Shown: positions 15,466-23,446 of the stretch, piece by piece
Position numbering within the stretch: position 1 is the stretch's first letter
How the letters are laid out: each line of letters opens with the position of its first letter
Origin: Streptomyces hawaiiensis
GTDB taxonomy: Bacteria > Actinomycetota > Actinomycetes > Streptomycetales > Streptomycetaceae
Direction: 5' to 3'
Assembly: GCF_004803895.1 (NCBI RefSeq)
Contig: NZ_CP021978.1
Span: forward strand, 5,394,001 to 5,458,000
DNA: 64,000 nucleotides
Program-made: the position numbers and the translations under genes
The notes under the pieces: generated by a model
Databases searched by the model: none
Told to the model about the DNA's origin: nothing
What the model saw: only the letters and a program-made list of their open reading frames with translations

Positions 15466-16352
15466 TCACCCGTCCAGGTCGACCAGGACCTGACACGGCT
15501 CCTCCCGCGGCGGTCCGGCTTCCCGCCGGGCCGCCGCGCGGCGTATCAGCAGCACGCCGCCGACACCGGCCGCGAGCCCGGCCACCAGCCCGCCCACCGC
15601 ACATCGCCCCGCGCCGGACCGGACAGATCCGCGGCGGCCGTGCTTTCCACGGGCCCGCCCTCCGCGTCACCGACCAGCCGGGCCAGGTCCAGCCGCTCGA
15701 AGACCGACTTTGGCGCCCGGTGCCAGCGGATGTCGTCGTCCTCCACGGCGGGCGCCGGATCCGAGCGCACCCAGGGCGCGCCGTCTTCGGTCACCACCAG
15801 CTGGTCCTGCCGCTCGACGGCCACGTCCCCGCCCGGCGGCCGGTTCGTGCTCGGCCAGCCGCCGACACCGGACAGTCTCCCAGACCACCGTGAGCCGCGC
15901 CGGCGGGAAGTCCCCCTCCGCCCAGCCCTCCGGCACCCGCTCCGTCCCCGCGTGCGTGGGCTGCAACAACTGCCACAGCCGGGCAAAGGCGGGCTCCCCC
16001 GACCGCACCGCCACGGTCCGCCCGGTACCACCCGCGACAACCATCGCCACATCGGGAACGTCCCGCCCCCGCCCGGGCAGACCTCCGACACCCGCCACGG
16101 CCGTGGTCCGTCCGGTGTGGTCCGCGACGGCGGTTTCCCCGTCGGGGAGGTCCGGCTCCTGCGCGGGGAGTGCTCCGGTGCCCGCCACCACCGCGGTCCG
16201 CCCGGTGCCGCCCGCGACGACCATCGCCACATCGGGGGCGTCCCGCCCTCGCGCCGGAAGGCCCCGGCGGTCGTCGCCGTCGCGCACCCGGCCAGGGCCA
16301 CCGCCACCGTCACGACCAGCATCCGCCGCACCCCGCCCCGGGCCCGCGCCAT
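15466..16352 (-). pseudogene. Decayed secreted/membrane protein gene with several frameshifts
   Basis: Coding-like sequence is spread over two frames. An N-terminal lipoprotein-like signal (from ATG 16352, VAVALAGC) gives way near 16250 to a second frame with PDVAMVVAGGTGRT repeats and FARLWQLLQPTHAG. The first frame resumes near 15885 (QDQLVVTEDGAPWVRSDP, then IRWHRAPKSVFERLDL). Near 15590 the second frame resumes with a membrane helix VGGLVAGLAAGVGGVLL and ends at the stop at 15466. At least three frame changes are needed, so either the gene is dead or the sequence has errors. The intact ancestor was probably a signal-bearing protein with a C-terminal transmembrane anchor. I do not recognise its family. 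It lies between glyA and trpS on the opposite strand. Confidence 0.65.
16006..16239. repeat. 90-bp tandem repeat, about 2.6 copies
   Basis: Two exact 90-base periods start at 16239 and 16149 (minus strand) with a partial third from 16059. They encode 30-residue units beginning APDVAMVVAGG, LPDGETAVADH and VPDVAMVVAGG. The first and third are much more alike than either is to the second, suggesting duplication followed by drift or gene conversion. The array lies in the decayed gene 15466-16352. Confidence 0.8.
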
Positions 16353-16574
16353 ACCCGTACCGCCCCGGGCCCGTCCTCTGCCCGTCCCGCCCCGGACCCG
16401 TTCTCTGGTCGCTCCGACCCGTGCCCGCATCGGTCCCCCTCCAGGTCCACACGCGTCCGAGCACCGTCGTGAACGGCTCCTCCCGCGTCCTCACACCCTT
16501 GTTACACCGCCGGGGCCGAACGGGATCCCGGCTGTTTCCGGCCGGTTCCGGATCGGCCTCCGGGACCTGAGAGA

Positions 16575-17597
16575 ATGGTGAGCATGGCCTCTGACCGACC
16601 TCGCGTGCTCTCCGGGATCCAGCCCACCGCCGGCTCGTTCCACCTCGGCAACTACCTCGGCGCCGTCCGCCAGTGGGTGGCCCTCCAGGAGACCCACGAC
16701 GCGTTCTACATGGTCGTCGACCTGCACGCGATCACCATCCCGCAGGACCCGAAGGACCTGCGCGCGAACACGCGCCTGGCCGCGGCCCAGCTCCTCGCGG
16801 CGGGTCTCGACCCGGACCGCTGCACGCTCTTCGTGCAGAGCCACGTCCCCGAGCACGCCCAGCTCGCCTGGATCATGAACTGCCTCACCGGCTTCGGCGA
16901 GGCCGGCCGGATGACCCAGTTCAAGGACAAGTCCGCCAAGCAGGGCGCCGAGCGCGCCTCGGTCGGCCTGTTCACGTACCCGGTCCTCCAGGTCGCGGAC
17001 ATCCTGCTCTACCAGGCCCACGAGGTCCCGGTCGGCGAGGACCAGCGCCAGCACATCGAGCTCACCCGCGACCTCGCCGAGCGCTTCAACGGCCGTTTCG
17101 GCCCGACCTTCACCGTGCCGAAGCCGTACATCCTCAAGGAGACGGCGAAGATCTACGACCTTCAGGACCCGTCGATCAAGATGAGCAAGTCGGCGTCCAC
17201 GCCGAAGGGCCTCATCAACCTCCTCGACGAGCCCAAGGCCACGGCCAAGAAGGTCAAGAGCGCCGTCACCGACACGGACACCGTGATCCGCTACGACGTC
17301 GCCGAGAAGCCGGGCGTCAGCAACCTCCTCGGCATCTACTCGACCCTCACCGGGGCGGGCATCGCCGAGCTGGAGGAGAAGTACGAGGGCAAGGGCTACG
17401 GCGCGCTCAAGACGGACCTGGCCGAGGTCATGGTCGACTTCGTGACGCCGTTCCGGGAGCGCACCCAGCAGTACCTGGACGACCCCGAGACGCTCGACTC
17501 GATCCTCGCCAAGGGCGCCGAGAAGGCCCGCGCGGTCGCCGCCGAGACCCTCGCCCAGGCGTACGACAGGGTCGGCTTCCTGCCCGCCAAGCACTGA
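16575..17597 (+). CDS. trpS: Tryptophanyl-tRNA synthetase
   Basis: A 340-residue class I aminoacyl-tRNA synthetase charging tRNA-Trp. The HIGH-like motif is in SGIQPTAGSFHLGNYLGA near residue 15 and the KMSKS loop is IKMSKSAS near residue 205. The TrpRS signature VGEDQRQHIELTRDLA is also present. Length is normal. Two in-frame ATGs (16575 and 16584) compete; the second removes MVS and may be the true start. I see no T-box or attenuator in the upstream sequence. Streptomyces often carry a second trpS elsewhere, which cannot be judged here. Confidence 0.95.
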   Translation: MVSMASDRPRVLSGIQPTAGSFHLGNYLGAVRQWVALQETHDAFYMVVDLHAITIPQDPKDLRANTRLAAAQLLAAGLDPDRCTLFVQSHVPEHAQLAWIMNCLTGFGEAGRMTQFKDKSAKQGAERASVGLFTYPVLQVADILLYQAHEVPVGEDQRQHIELTRDLAERFNGRFGPTFTVPKPYILKETAKIYDLQDPSIKMSKSASTPKGLINLLDEPKATAKKVKSAVTDTDTVIRYDVAEKPGVSNLLGIYSTLTGAGIAELEEKYEGKGYGALKTDLAEVMVDFVTPFRERTQQYLDDPETLDSILAKGAEKARAVAAETLAQAYDRVGFLPAKH

Positions 17598-17736
17598 ACC
17601 CACCCCCGCGCACAGCCGTACCACCGAACAGCGCTGTACATCACTTCGGTTGCGCCTGCCCGTAACCCGGCCGTGGCCGTACAGTCGATAACCGGGTGGT
17701 CGTATCAGCGGCCACACTGACACGACAGGAGACGAC

Positions 17737-18315
17737 GTGGGGACCGTAACGATCGGTGTCTCGATCGCGGTCCCGGAGCCTTACGGCAGCGAGCTCCAGC
17801 AGCTGCGCGCGGGCTTCGGCGACGCCGCTGCTCACGGCATCCCCACGCACGTCACCCTGCTGCCGCCGACGGAGGTCGACGAGGCCTCCCTGCCGGCCGT
17901 CGAGGCGCATCTGGCCGAGGTCGCCGCGGCGGGCCGCGCGTTCCCCATGCGGCTGTCCGGCACCGGCACCTTCCGGCCCCTGTCGCCGGTGGTGTACGTC
18001 CGGGTCGTCTCCGGCGCGGAGGCCTGCACGCGGCTCCAGCAGCAGGTCCGCGACCCCGCCGGGCCGGCCGCGCGCGAACTGCAGTTCCCGTACCACCCGC
18101 ACGTCACCGTGGCGCACGGCATCGACGAGGCGGCCATGGACCGCGCCTTCGAGGAACTCGCCGGCTACGAGGCCGAGTGGCCCTGCACCGGCTTCGCCCT
18201 CTACGAGCAGGGCGCCGACGGCGTCTGGCGCAAGCTCCGCGAGTTCCCCTTCGGCGGCTCGGTGGTCCCCCCGCAGGCCGGGCGGGTGGAGCGCGGCTCG
18301 GTCCCCACCCGCTGA
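17737..18315 (+). CDS. 2H phosphoesterase (2'-5' RNA ligase family)
   Basis: A 192-residue protein with the two HxT motifs of the 2H superfamily: THVTLLPP near residue 38 and PHVTVAHG near residue 120. Family members cleave or join 2'-5' or cyclic phosphodiester bonds in RNA or nucleotides. The exact substrate is unknown. The GTG start follows AGGAGACGAC. The stop codon forms one arm of an 18-bp palindrome that also contains the stop of the convergent gene. Its placement beside trpS suggests nothing specific. Confidence 0.85.
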   Translation: MGTVTIGVSIAVPEPYGSELQQLRAGFGDAAAHGIPTHVTLLPPTEVDEASLPAVEAHLAEVAAAGRAFPMRLSGTGTFRPLSPVVYVRVVSGAEACTRLQQQVRDPAGPAARELQFPYHPHVTVAHGIDEAAMDRAFEELAGYEAEWPCTGFALYEQGADGVWRKLREFPFGGSVVPPQAGRVERGSVPTR

Positions 18316-18330
18316 CCCGCCCGCGGGTCA
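18313..18330. terminator. Shared palindrome containing both convergent stop codons
   Basis: TGACCCGC-CC-GCGGGTCA is a perfect 18-bp palindrome. Its first three bases are the stop of the plus-strand 2H phosphoesterase gene and its last three are the stop of the minus-strand reductase gene. It could act as a compact bidirectional terminator, though the two-base loop must open to form a real hairpin. Confidence 0.5.
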
Positions 18331-19083
18331 GACCGGCAGCCGCCGGAACACCCCGCGCGGCAGGTGCCGCAGCGCCGCCATCACCACGCGCAGCGCCCCC
18401 GGCACCCACACCGTCTCCGCGCGGCGCCGCAGCCCCAGCTCCACGGCCGTCGCGACCGCCTCGGGTGTGGTCGCCAGCGGCGCCTCGGGCAGACCGGCGG
18501 TCATCCGCGTCCGCACGAAGCCGGGGCGTACGACCATGACGTGCACGCCCGTGCCGTGCAGCGCGTCGCCCAGGCCCTGCGCGAAGGCATCGAGGCCGGC
18601 CTTGCTGGATCCGTAGATGAAGTTCGCGCGGCGGGCCCGCTCGCCCGCGACCGAGGACAACACCACCAGGGAGCCGTGCCCCTGGGACTGGAGCGAGCGG
18701 GCGCACACCAGGCCCGCCGAGACCCCGCCCGTGTAGTTGGTCTGCGCGACCCGCACCGCCGCCTCCGGCTCCCGCTCGTCGCGGGCCTGGTCGCCGAGCA
18801 GCCCGAAAGCGAGCAGCACCATGTCGATGTCGCCCTCGGCGAAGACCTTGCCGAGGACGGCCTCGTGGGAGGCCGGGTCGAGCGCGTCGAACGCGATGGT
18901 GTGCACGTCGGCCCCGAGCCCGCGCAGCTGCCCGGCGGCCTCCTCCAGCGCGGGGGAGGGGCGGCCCGCGAGCCAGACCGTGCGGGTGCGGCGGGCGATC
19001 AGCCGGCGGGCGGTGGCCAGCGCGATCTCGGACGTACCGCCGAGGACGAGCAGGGACTGGGGGAGGCCGAAGGCGTCCTTCAT
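18328..19083 (-). CDS. DprE2-like short-chain dehydrogenase (decaprenylphosphoryl-2-keto-erythro-pentose reductase)
   Basis: A 251-residue SDR with the cofactor motif VLGGTSEIALATARRL and the catalytic YGSSKAG (Tyr-x-x-x-Lys) preceded by LSSVAGERARRANF. Its sequence and its place 22 bp downstream of the DprE1-like oxidase match the mycobacterial dprE1-dprE2 pair. There the two enzymes epimerise decaprenylphosphoryl-ribose to decaprenylphosphoryl-arabinose (DPA). DprE2 reduces the 2-keto intermediate with NADH. The DPA assignment here is by family and neighbours. Confidence 0.82.
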   Translation of the reverse strand: MKDAFGLPQSLLVLGGTSEIALATARRLIARRTRTVWLAGRPSPALEEAAGQLRGLGADVHTIAFDALDPASHEAVLGKVFAEGDIDMVLLAFGLLGDQARDEREPEAAVRVAQTNYTGGVSAGLVCARSLQSQGHGSLVVLSSVAGERARRANFIYGSSKAGLDAFAQGLGDALHGTGVHVMVVRPGFVRTRMTAGLPEAPLATTPEAVATAVELGLRRRAETVWVPGALRVVMAALRHLPRGVFRRLPV

Positions 19084-19105
19084 GACAGCAGCTCCTAGAG
19101 GTTGC

Positions 19106-20488
19106 TCACAGACTGAGGCGGCGGGCCAGGTCGGACACGAACACCCCGCGCGGATCCAGCTGGGCGCGCAGTTGGCGGAAGTCGTCGAGGCGCGGGTACA
19201 TGGCCGCGAGCAGCTCCGGGCGCAGCCGGGCGTCCTTGGCGAGGTAGACGCGTCCGCCGGCGGCGGCGACCTCCTCGTCGAGTTCGTCGAGGAAGGCGCC
19301 GAGGCCGGGCAGGCCCGCCGGGATGTCCAGTGCCAGCGTCCAGCCCGGCACGGGGAAGGACAGCCAGCCCGGGTCGGACTCCCCGAAGCGCTTGAGGACG
19401 GCCAGGAAGGACGGGCAGCGGCGTTCGGAGATGCGGCGCACGATGCGGCGCAGGGCGTCCTCCCGGCCGTAGCCGACGACGAACTGGTACTGCACGAAGC
19501 CGCCGCGGCCGTAGACGCGGTTCCAGTGCGGCACGCCGTCCAGGGGGTGGAAGAAGGCGGAGATGCGCTGGAGTTGGCCGGTGCGGGTGCGGGGGGCCTT
19601 GCGGTACCAGAGCTCGTTGAACAGGCCCACGGTCGTCCGGCTGAGGAGGCCCTCGGGGAGGATCGCGGGGGTCGCCGGGAGGCGGGGGGTGCGGAAGGCG
19701 AGCGGGTCGCGGCGCAGGCGTGCGGGAAGCGCGTCCAGCGGCGCGTGGTCGCCCCGGGTGAGGACCGCGCGGCCGGTGGTGGCGCCCCGGGCCAGCAGGT
19801 CGATCCAGGCGACCGAGTAGCGGTAGCGGTGGTCGGTGGCCGCCAGCCGGGCCATCAGGTCGTCGAGGTTCGTCGCCCGCTCGGTGTCGACCGACATCAG
19901 CGACGTCTCGACGGGCTGGAGCCGGATCGTCGCGGTGAGGATCACGCCGGTCAGGCCCATGCCGCCGGCGGTGGCGTCGAAGAGCGGCGTGCCGGGGACG
20001 ACCGTGCGGATCTCGCCGTCGGCGGTGAGCAGTTCGAGGGCGAGGACATGCCGGGCGAAGGAGCCCGAGACGTGGTGGTTCTTGCCGTGGATGTCGGCGC
20101 CGATCGCCCCGCCGACGGTGACGTACCGGGTGCCGGGGGTGACCGGCACGAACCAGCCGAGCGGCAGCAGCACCTCCATCAGCCGGTGCAGGGAGACGCC
20201 CGCGTCGCACAGCACGGTCCCGCCGTCGGCGTCGATCGCGTGCACACGGTCCAGGGCCGTCATGTCGAGCACGGACCCGCCCGCGTTCTGCGCCGCGTCC
20301 CCGTACGCCCGCCCCAGGCCCCGGGGGATCCCGCCGCGGGCCCCGCACTCCCGGACGGCCGTCGCGGCCTCCTCGTACGTCCGTGGGCGGATCAGCCGGG
20401 CGGCGGTGGGGGCGGTGCGGCCCCAGCCCGTGACGGTGGTGTGGTCCAGGCCCATGACGTCCGGGTCGGAATCGGTGTCGGCAGACAT
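19106..20488 (-). CDS. DprE1-like FAD-linked oxidase (decaprenylphosphoryl-ribose 2'-oxidase family)
   Basis: A 460-residue VAO-type flavoprotein. The FAD-binding GLGRAYGDAAQNAGG is near residue 58, and TPGTRYVTVGGAIGADIHGKNHH near 118 carries the His that anchors FAD in the family. Lys418 (VYLAKDAR) corresponds to the active-site lysine of Mycobacterium tuberculosis DprE1. The position of the benzothiazinone-reactive Cys387 is Ala386 here (PGWTLALD). It should oxidise polyprenylphosphoryl-ribose, with DprE2 completing epimerisation. It is transcribed with the reductase and away from the phosphatase/UbiA/GtrA genes. Confidence 0.86.
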   Translation of the reverse strand: MSADTDSDPDVMGLDHTTVTGWGRTAPTAARLIRPRTYEEAATAVRECGARGGIPRGLGRAYGDAAQNAGGSVLDMTALDRVHAIDADGGTVLCDAGVSLHRLMEVLLPLGWFVPVTPGTRYVTVGGAIGADIHGKNHHVSGSFARHVLALELLTADGEIRTVVPGTPLFDATAGGMGLTGVILTATIRLQPVETSLMSVDTERATNLDDLMARLAATDHRYRYSVAWIDLLARGATTGRAVLTRGDHAPLDALPARLRRDPLAFRTPRLPATPAILPEGLLSRTTVGLFNELWYRKAPRTRTGQLQRISAFFHPLDGVPHWNRVYGRGGFVQYQFVVGYGREDALRRIVRRISERRCPSFLAVLKRFGESDPGWLSFPVPGWTLALDIPAGLPGLGAFLDELDEEVAAAGGRVYLAKDARLRPELLAAMYPRLDDFRQLRAQLDPRGVFVSDLARRLSL

Positions 20489-20621
20489 GTCCGTGACCGT
20501 ATCGCCCTAGTGTGGGCTATTAGTTCGAGAACATGGCATCCCTCCCCGAAATGGGTGATTAATGGGATGTCGCTCAATATTGCCGGAGTTCAGGCCTGAC
20601 GGGCGTGAACAGTGAGTCCAC

Positions 20622-21143
20622 ATGGACGACCTCGACGACCTGCACGACATGGACCACCGGATCGTTTCGGCGCTCAGGGAGTGCGGCACCGACCCGCGTG
20701 TGGCCGGCGCCGCGCGTGCCCTGTCCTGGGCGGGGGAGCACGCGGCGCTGTGGCTGGCGGCGGGGCTCGCCGGAGCCGCCGTCGACGGCGGGCGACGCGG
20801 CGCCTGGCTGCGGGGCACGGCCCTCACCGCCGCGGCGCACCTCGTCAGCATGGGAGTGAAACGGATCGTGCGCCGACCGCGCCCCGCACACGTCGAGCCC
20901 CTGGTGCGCACCGCCGGCCGGCACTCCTTCCCCAGCTCGCACGCCACCTCCGCGGCCGCCGCCGCCGTCGCCTTCGGCGCCCTGGGCGCACACGCGGTCC
21001 CGCCGCTCGCCGCCGCCGTGTGCGTCTCGCGCCTCGTGGCCGGCGTCCACTACCCCTCCGACGTCGCCGCCGGCGCGGCCCTCGGCGCCCTCACGGCCCG
21101 GCTGGGCGCCCGCTGGATGCGGGGAGGCGCCCGCCATGACTGA
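20622..21143 (+). CDS. PAP2-family membrane phosphatase
   Basis: A 173-residue protein with the full phosphatidic-acid phosphatase signature: KRIVRRPRP, then SFPSSHATS, then SRLVAGVHYPSDV with the catalytic histidines. It overlaps the UbiA-type gene by eight bases. In the mycobacterial DPA pathway a small PAP2 protein next to the UbiA transferase (Rv3807c beside Rv3806c) is thought to remove the 5-phosphate from polyprenylphosphoryl-5-phosphoribose. The same adjacency here supports that role. The divergent 133-bp gap before it holds AT-rich sequence and probably both promoters. Confidence 0.85.
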   Translation: MDDLDDLHDMDHRIVSALRECGTDPRVAGAARALSWAGEHAALWLAAGLAGAAVDGGRRGAWLRGTALTAAAHLVSMGVKRIVRRPRPAHVEPLVRTAGRHSFPSSHATSAAAAAVAFGALGAHAVPPLAAAVCVSRLVAGVHYPSDVAAGAALGALTARLGARWMRGGARHD

Positions 21144-22080
21144 GACGGCCGTCCTGCGGCAGCGCACCCCCCGGGAGCGGCCCGCGCCACCCCGCGAGGG
21201 CGGCCTCCTGACCGGTCTCCTCAGGACCGCGCGCCCCAAGCAATGGATCAAGAACGTCCTCGTCATCGCCGCCCCGGCCGCCGCCGGCGAGCTCTTCTCC
21301 CGTCACGCCCTGATCCAACTCGCCCTGGTCTTCGCCCTCTTCACCGCCTGCGCCGCCGCCGTCTACCTCGTCAACGACGCCCGCGACGCCGACGCCGACC
21401 GCGCCCACCCCGTCAAGCGGCACCGCCCGGTCGCCGCCGGGCAGGTCCCGGTGCCCGTCGCCTACGCCGTCGGCGGCTGCCTCGGCGTCCTCGCGCCCAC
21501 CGCCGCGGCCTGGCTGTGCGGCCCCACCGTCGCCGCCCTCCTGACCGCCTACCTGGCCATGCAACTGGCCTACTGCATCAGCCTCAAGCACGTCCTCGTC
21601 GTCGACCTCGCCGTCGTCACGACCGGCTTCCTCATGCGGGCCGTGATCGGCGGATTGGCCCTCGGCATCCCGCTGTCGCGCTGGTTCCTGATCACCACCG
21701 GCTTCGGCGCCCTGTTCATGGTGTCGGCCAAGCGCTACTCCGAAGCCGTCCAGATGGCCGGAAAGGCCGGCGCCACCCGCGCGTTGCTCACCGAGTACAC
21801 CACCGGCTACCTCCGCTTCGTCTGGCAGCTCGCGGCCGGAGTCGCCGTCCTCGGCTACTGCCTGTGGGCCATGGAGGAGGGCGGCGTCCCGCACACCAGC
21901 GTGCTGCCCTGGCGCCAACTGTCCATGGTGGCCTTCATCCTGGCGATCCTGCGGTACGCCGTCTTCGCCGACCGCGGCACGGCCGGCGAACCCGAGGACG
22001 TCGTCCTGCGCGACCGCGCGCTCGCCCTCATCGGCGTGGCGTGGGTGGCGATGTACGGCCTGGCAGTGGCGAACTGGTGA
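21136..22080 (+). CDS. UbiA-family polyprenyl-phosphate phosphoribosyltransferase (DPPR synthase-like)
   Basis: A 314-residue integral membrane prenyltransferase. After TARPKQWIKNVL it carries the metal-binding motif NDARDADADRAHPVKRHRPVA near residue 90, followed by several membrane helices. The spacing and RP-A ending are those of DPPR synthase (Rv3806c type), which joins PRPP to decaprenyl phosphate, rather than ubiquinone or menaquinone UbiA. It overlaps the PAP2 gene upstream and the GtrA gene downstream (GTGA at 22077). Together with DprE1/DprE2 this gives all steps to a polyprenylphosphoryl-arabinose. Confidence 0.86.
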   Translation: MTETAVLRQRTPRERPAPPREGGLLTGLLRTARPKQWIKNVLVIAAPAAAGELFSRHALIQLALVFALFTACAAAVYLVNDARDADADRAHPVKRHRPVAAGQVPVPVAYAVGGCLGVLAPTAAAWLCGPTVAALLTAYLAMQLAYCISLKHVLVVDLAVVTTGFLMRAVIGGLALGIPLSRWFLITTGFGALFMVSAKRYSEAVQMAGKAGATRALLTEYTTGYLRFVWQLAAGVAVLGYCLWAMEEGGVPHTSVLPWRQLSMVAFILAILRYAVFADRGTAGEPEDVVLRDRALALIGVAWVAMYGLAVANW

Positions 22081-22529
22081 CCACGCGCGCGTGGCGGAGC
22101 CCCACGCTCCCGTGCCGCCGGGAGCTGATCGGCTTCGCCACCGTCGGTCTCCTCGCCTACGCCGTCGACCTCGCCCTGTTCACCGGCCTGCGCGGCCCCG
22201 CCGGACTCGACCCGCTCACCGCCAAGTCCCTGTCCTTCCTGGCCGCCTGCACGGTCGCCTACGCGGGCAACGCCCTCGGCACCTACCGGACCACGCGCGC
22301 ACCGGGCCTGCGCCCCTGCGCCGTGTTCTTCGCGGTGAATCTCGCCGGAGCCGCCGTACAACTGCTCTGCCTGGCCGTCAGCCACTACGGCCTCGGCCTC
22401 ACCTCGCAGCGCGCGGACACCGTCTCCGGGGCGGTCATCGGTATGGCGCTGGCCACAGTCCTGCGGTTCTGGGGTACCCGTACATGGGTGTTCCGGGCGG
22501 AGGGCAGAGTCGGATCATGGACTGGCTGA
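22077..22529 (+). CDS. GtrA-family membrane protein
   Basis: A 150-residue, four-helix GtrA-like protein (LIGFATVGLLAYAVDLALFTGL ... ATVLRFWGTRTWVF). GtrA proteins are linked to lipid-phosphate-sugar flipping or to recruiting glycosyltransferases. Mycobacteria have one (Rv3789) beside dprE1. GTG 22077 overlaps the stop of the UbiA-type gene, and the last 13 bases overlap the next gene. The arrangement points to a role in moving or using the polyprenylphosphoryl sugar made by the neighbouring enzymes. Confidence 0.8.
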   Translation: MTTRAWRSPTLPCRRELIGFATVGLLAYAVDLALFTGLRGPAGLDPLTAKSLSFLAACTVAYAGNALGTYRTTRAPGLRPCAVFFAVNLAGAAVQLLCLAVSHYGLGLTSQRADTVSGAVIGMALATVLRFWGTRTWVFRAEGRVGSWTG

Positions 22530-23446
22530 AAAAGCTCCCGTTGATCGGGCCGTGGGCGGAGCGGCTGATGATCACGCACGCGTGGCGGTCGTACGAGCGG
22601 CTGGACCGCGTGAACTGGACGCGGCTGGCCGCCGCGATGACCTTCAGGAGTTTCGTCGCGCTGTTCCCGCTGCTGACGGTGTCCGCCACCATCGCCGCCG
22701 CCACGCTCAGCACGGAGCAGGAGGAAAAGCTGCGGGACAAGCTCGCCGAGCAGGTCCCCGGCATCTCCGACCAGCTGGACATCGCCGGCCTGGTGGACAA
22801 CGCCGGCACGATCGGACTCATCGCGGGCGCCCTGCTGTTCTTCACCGGCGTCAGCTGGGCCGGCTCGATGCGCGAGTGTCTGCGGGCGGTGTGGGAGCTG
22901 TCCGACGAGGAGGAGAACCCCGTTCTGCGCTACGGCAAGGACGCGGGTGTCCTGATCGGCCTCGGCGGCGCGCTCCTCGTCACCATCGCCGCCTCCGCCG
23001 TCGCCTCCGCGATGATCGGCTGGATCACCCGGGGACTCGGCATCGACGAGGGCGGCTGGAGCGGGGTCCTGCTGCACATCGCCGCGTTCCTGATCGCCGT
23101 CCTCGCCAACTTCCTGCTCCTGCTCTACGTCCTGACCCTGCTGCCCGGCGTCGAGCCGACGCGCCACCGCCTGTTCGTGGCGGCGCTGACCGGAGCGATC
23201 GGCTTCGAACTGCTGAAGCTGCTGCTCAGCGGCTATCTGCAGGGCGTGGCCGCGAAGAGCATGTACGGCGCGTTCGGGGTGCCCGTCGCACTGCTGCTGT
23301 GGATCAACTTCACCTCGAAGCTGGTGCTGTTCTGCGCCTCCTGGACGGCGACGCAGAGCAAGGAGGACGAACTCCCGGGCGTCAGTCCTCGTCGCCCGGG
23401 CGAGTCCGGCGGCGCACCAGATCCGGCAGCGGCCAGCGGCGGTTGA
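22517..23446 (+). CDS. YihY/virulence factor BrkB family membrane protein
   Basis: A 309-residue protein with about six transmembrane helices and the family features AAAMTFRSFVALFPLLT near residue 40, and YGAFGVPVALLLWINFTSKLVLF near 250. The family is widespread and its function unsettled. Earlier annotation as RNase BN is known to be wrong. It overlaps the GtrA gene by 13 bp, so it is the last member of that operon. Its final 65 bp overlap the 3' end of the convergent carboxypeptidase gene, and its hydrophilic C-terminal tail (VSPRRPGESGG...) is encoded there. Confidence 0.85.
   Translation: MDWLKKLPLIGPWAERLMITHAWRSYERLDRVNWTRLAAAMTFRSFVALFPLLTVSATIAAATLSTEQEEKLRDKLAEQVPGISDQLDIAGLVDNAGTIGLIAGALLFFTGVSWAGSMRECLRAVWELSDEEENPVLRYGKDAGVLIGLGGALLVTIAASAVASAMIGWITRGLGIDEGGWSGVLLHIAAFLIAVLANFLLLLYVLTLLPGVEPTRHRLFVAALTGAIGFELLKLLLSGYLQGVAAKSMYGAFGVPVALLLWINFTSKLVLFCASWTATQSKEDELPGVSPRRPGESGGAPDPAAASGG

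Noticed and set aside
16400..16575. A T-box or Trp attenuator upstream of trpS
   Set aside because: No T-box sequence, specifier loop or run of Trp codons could be seen.
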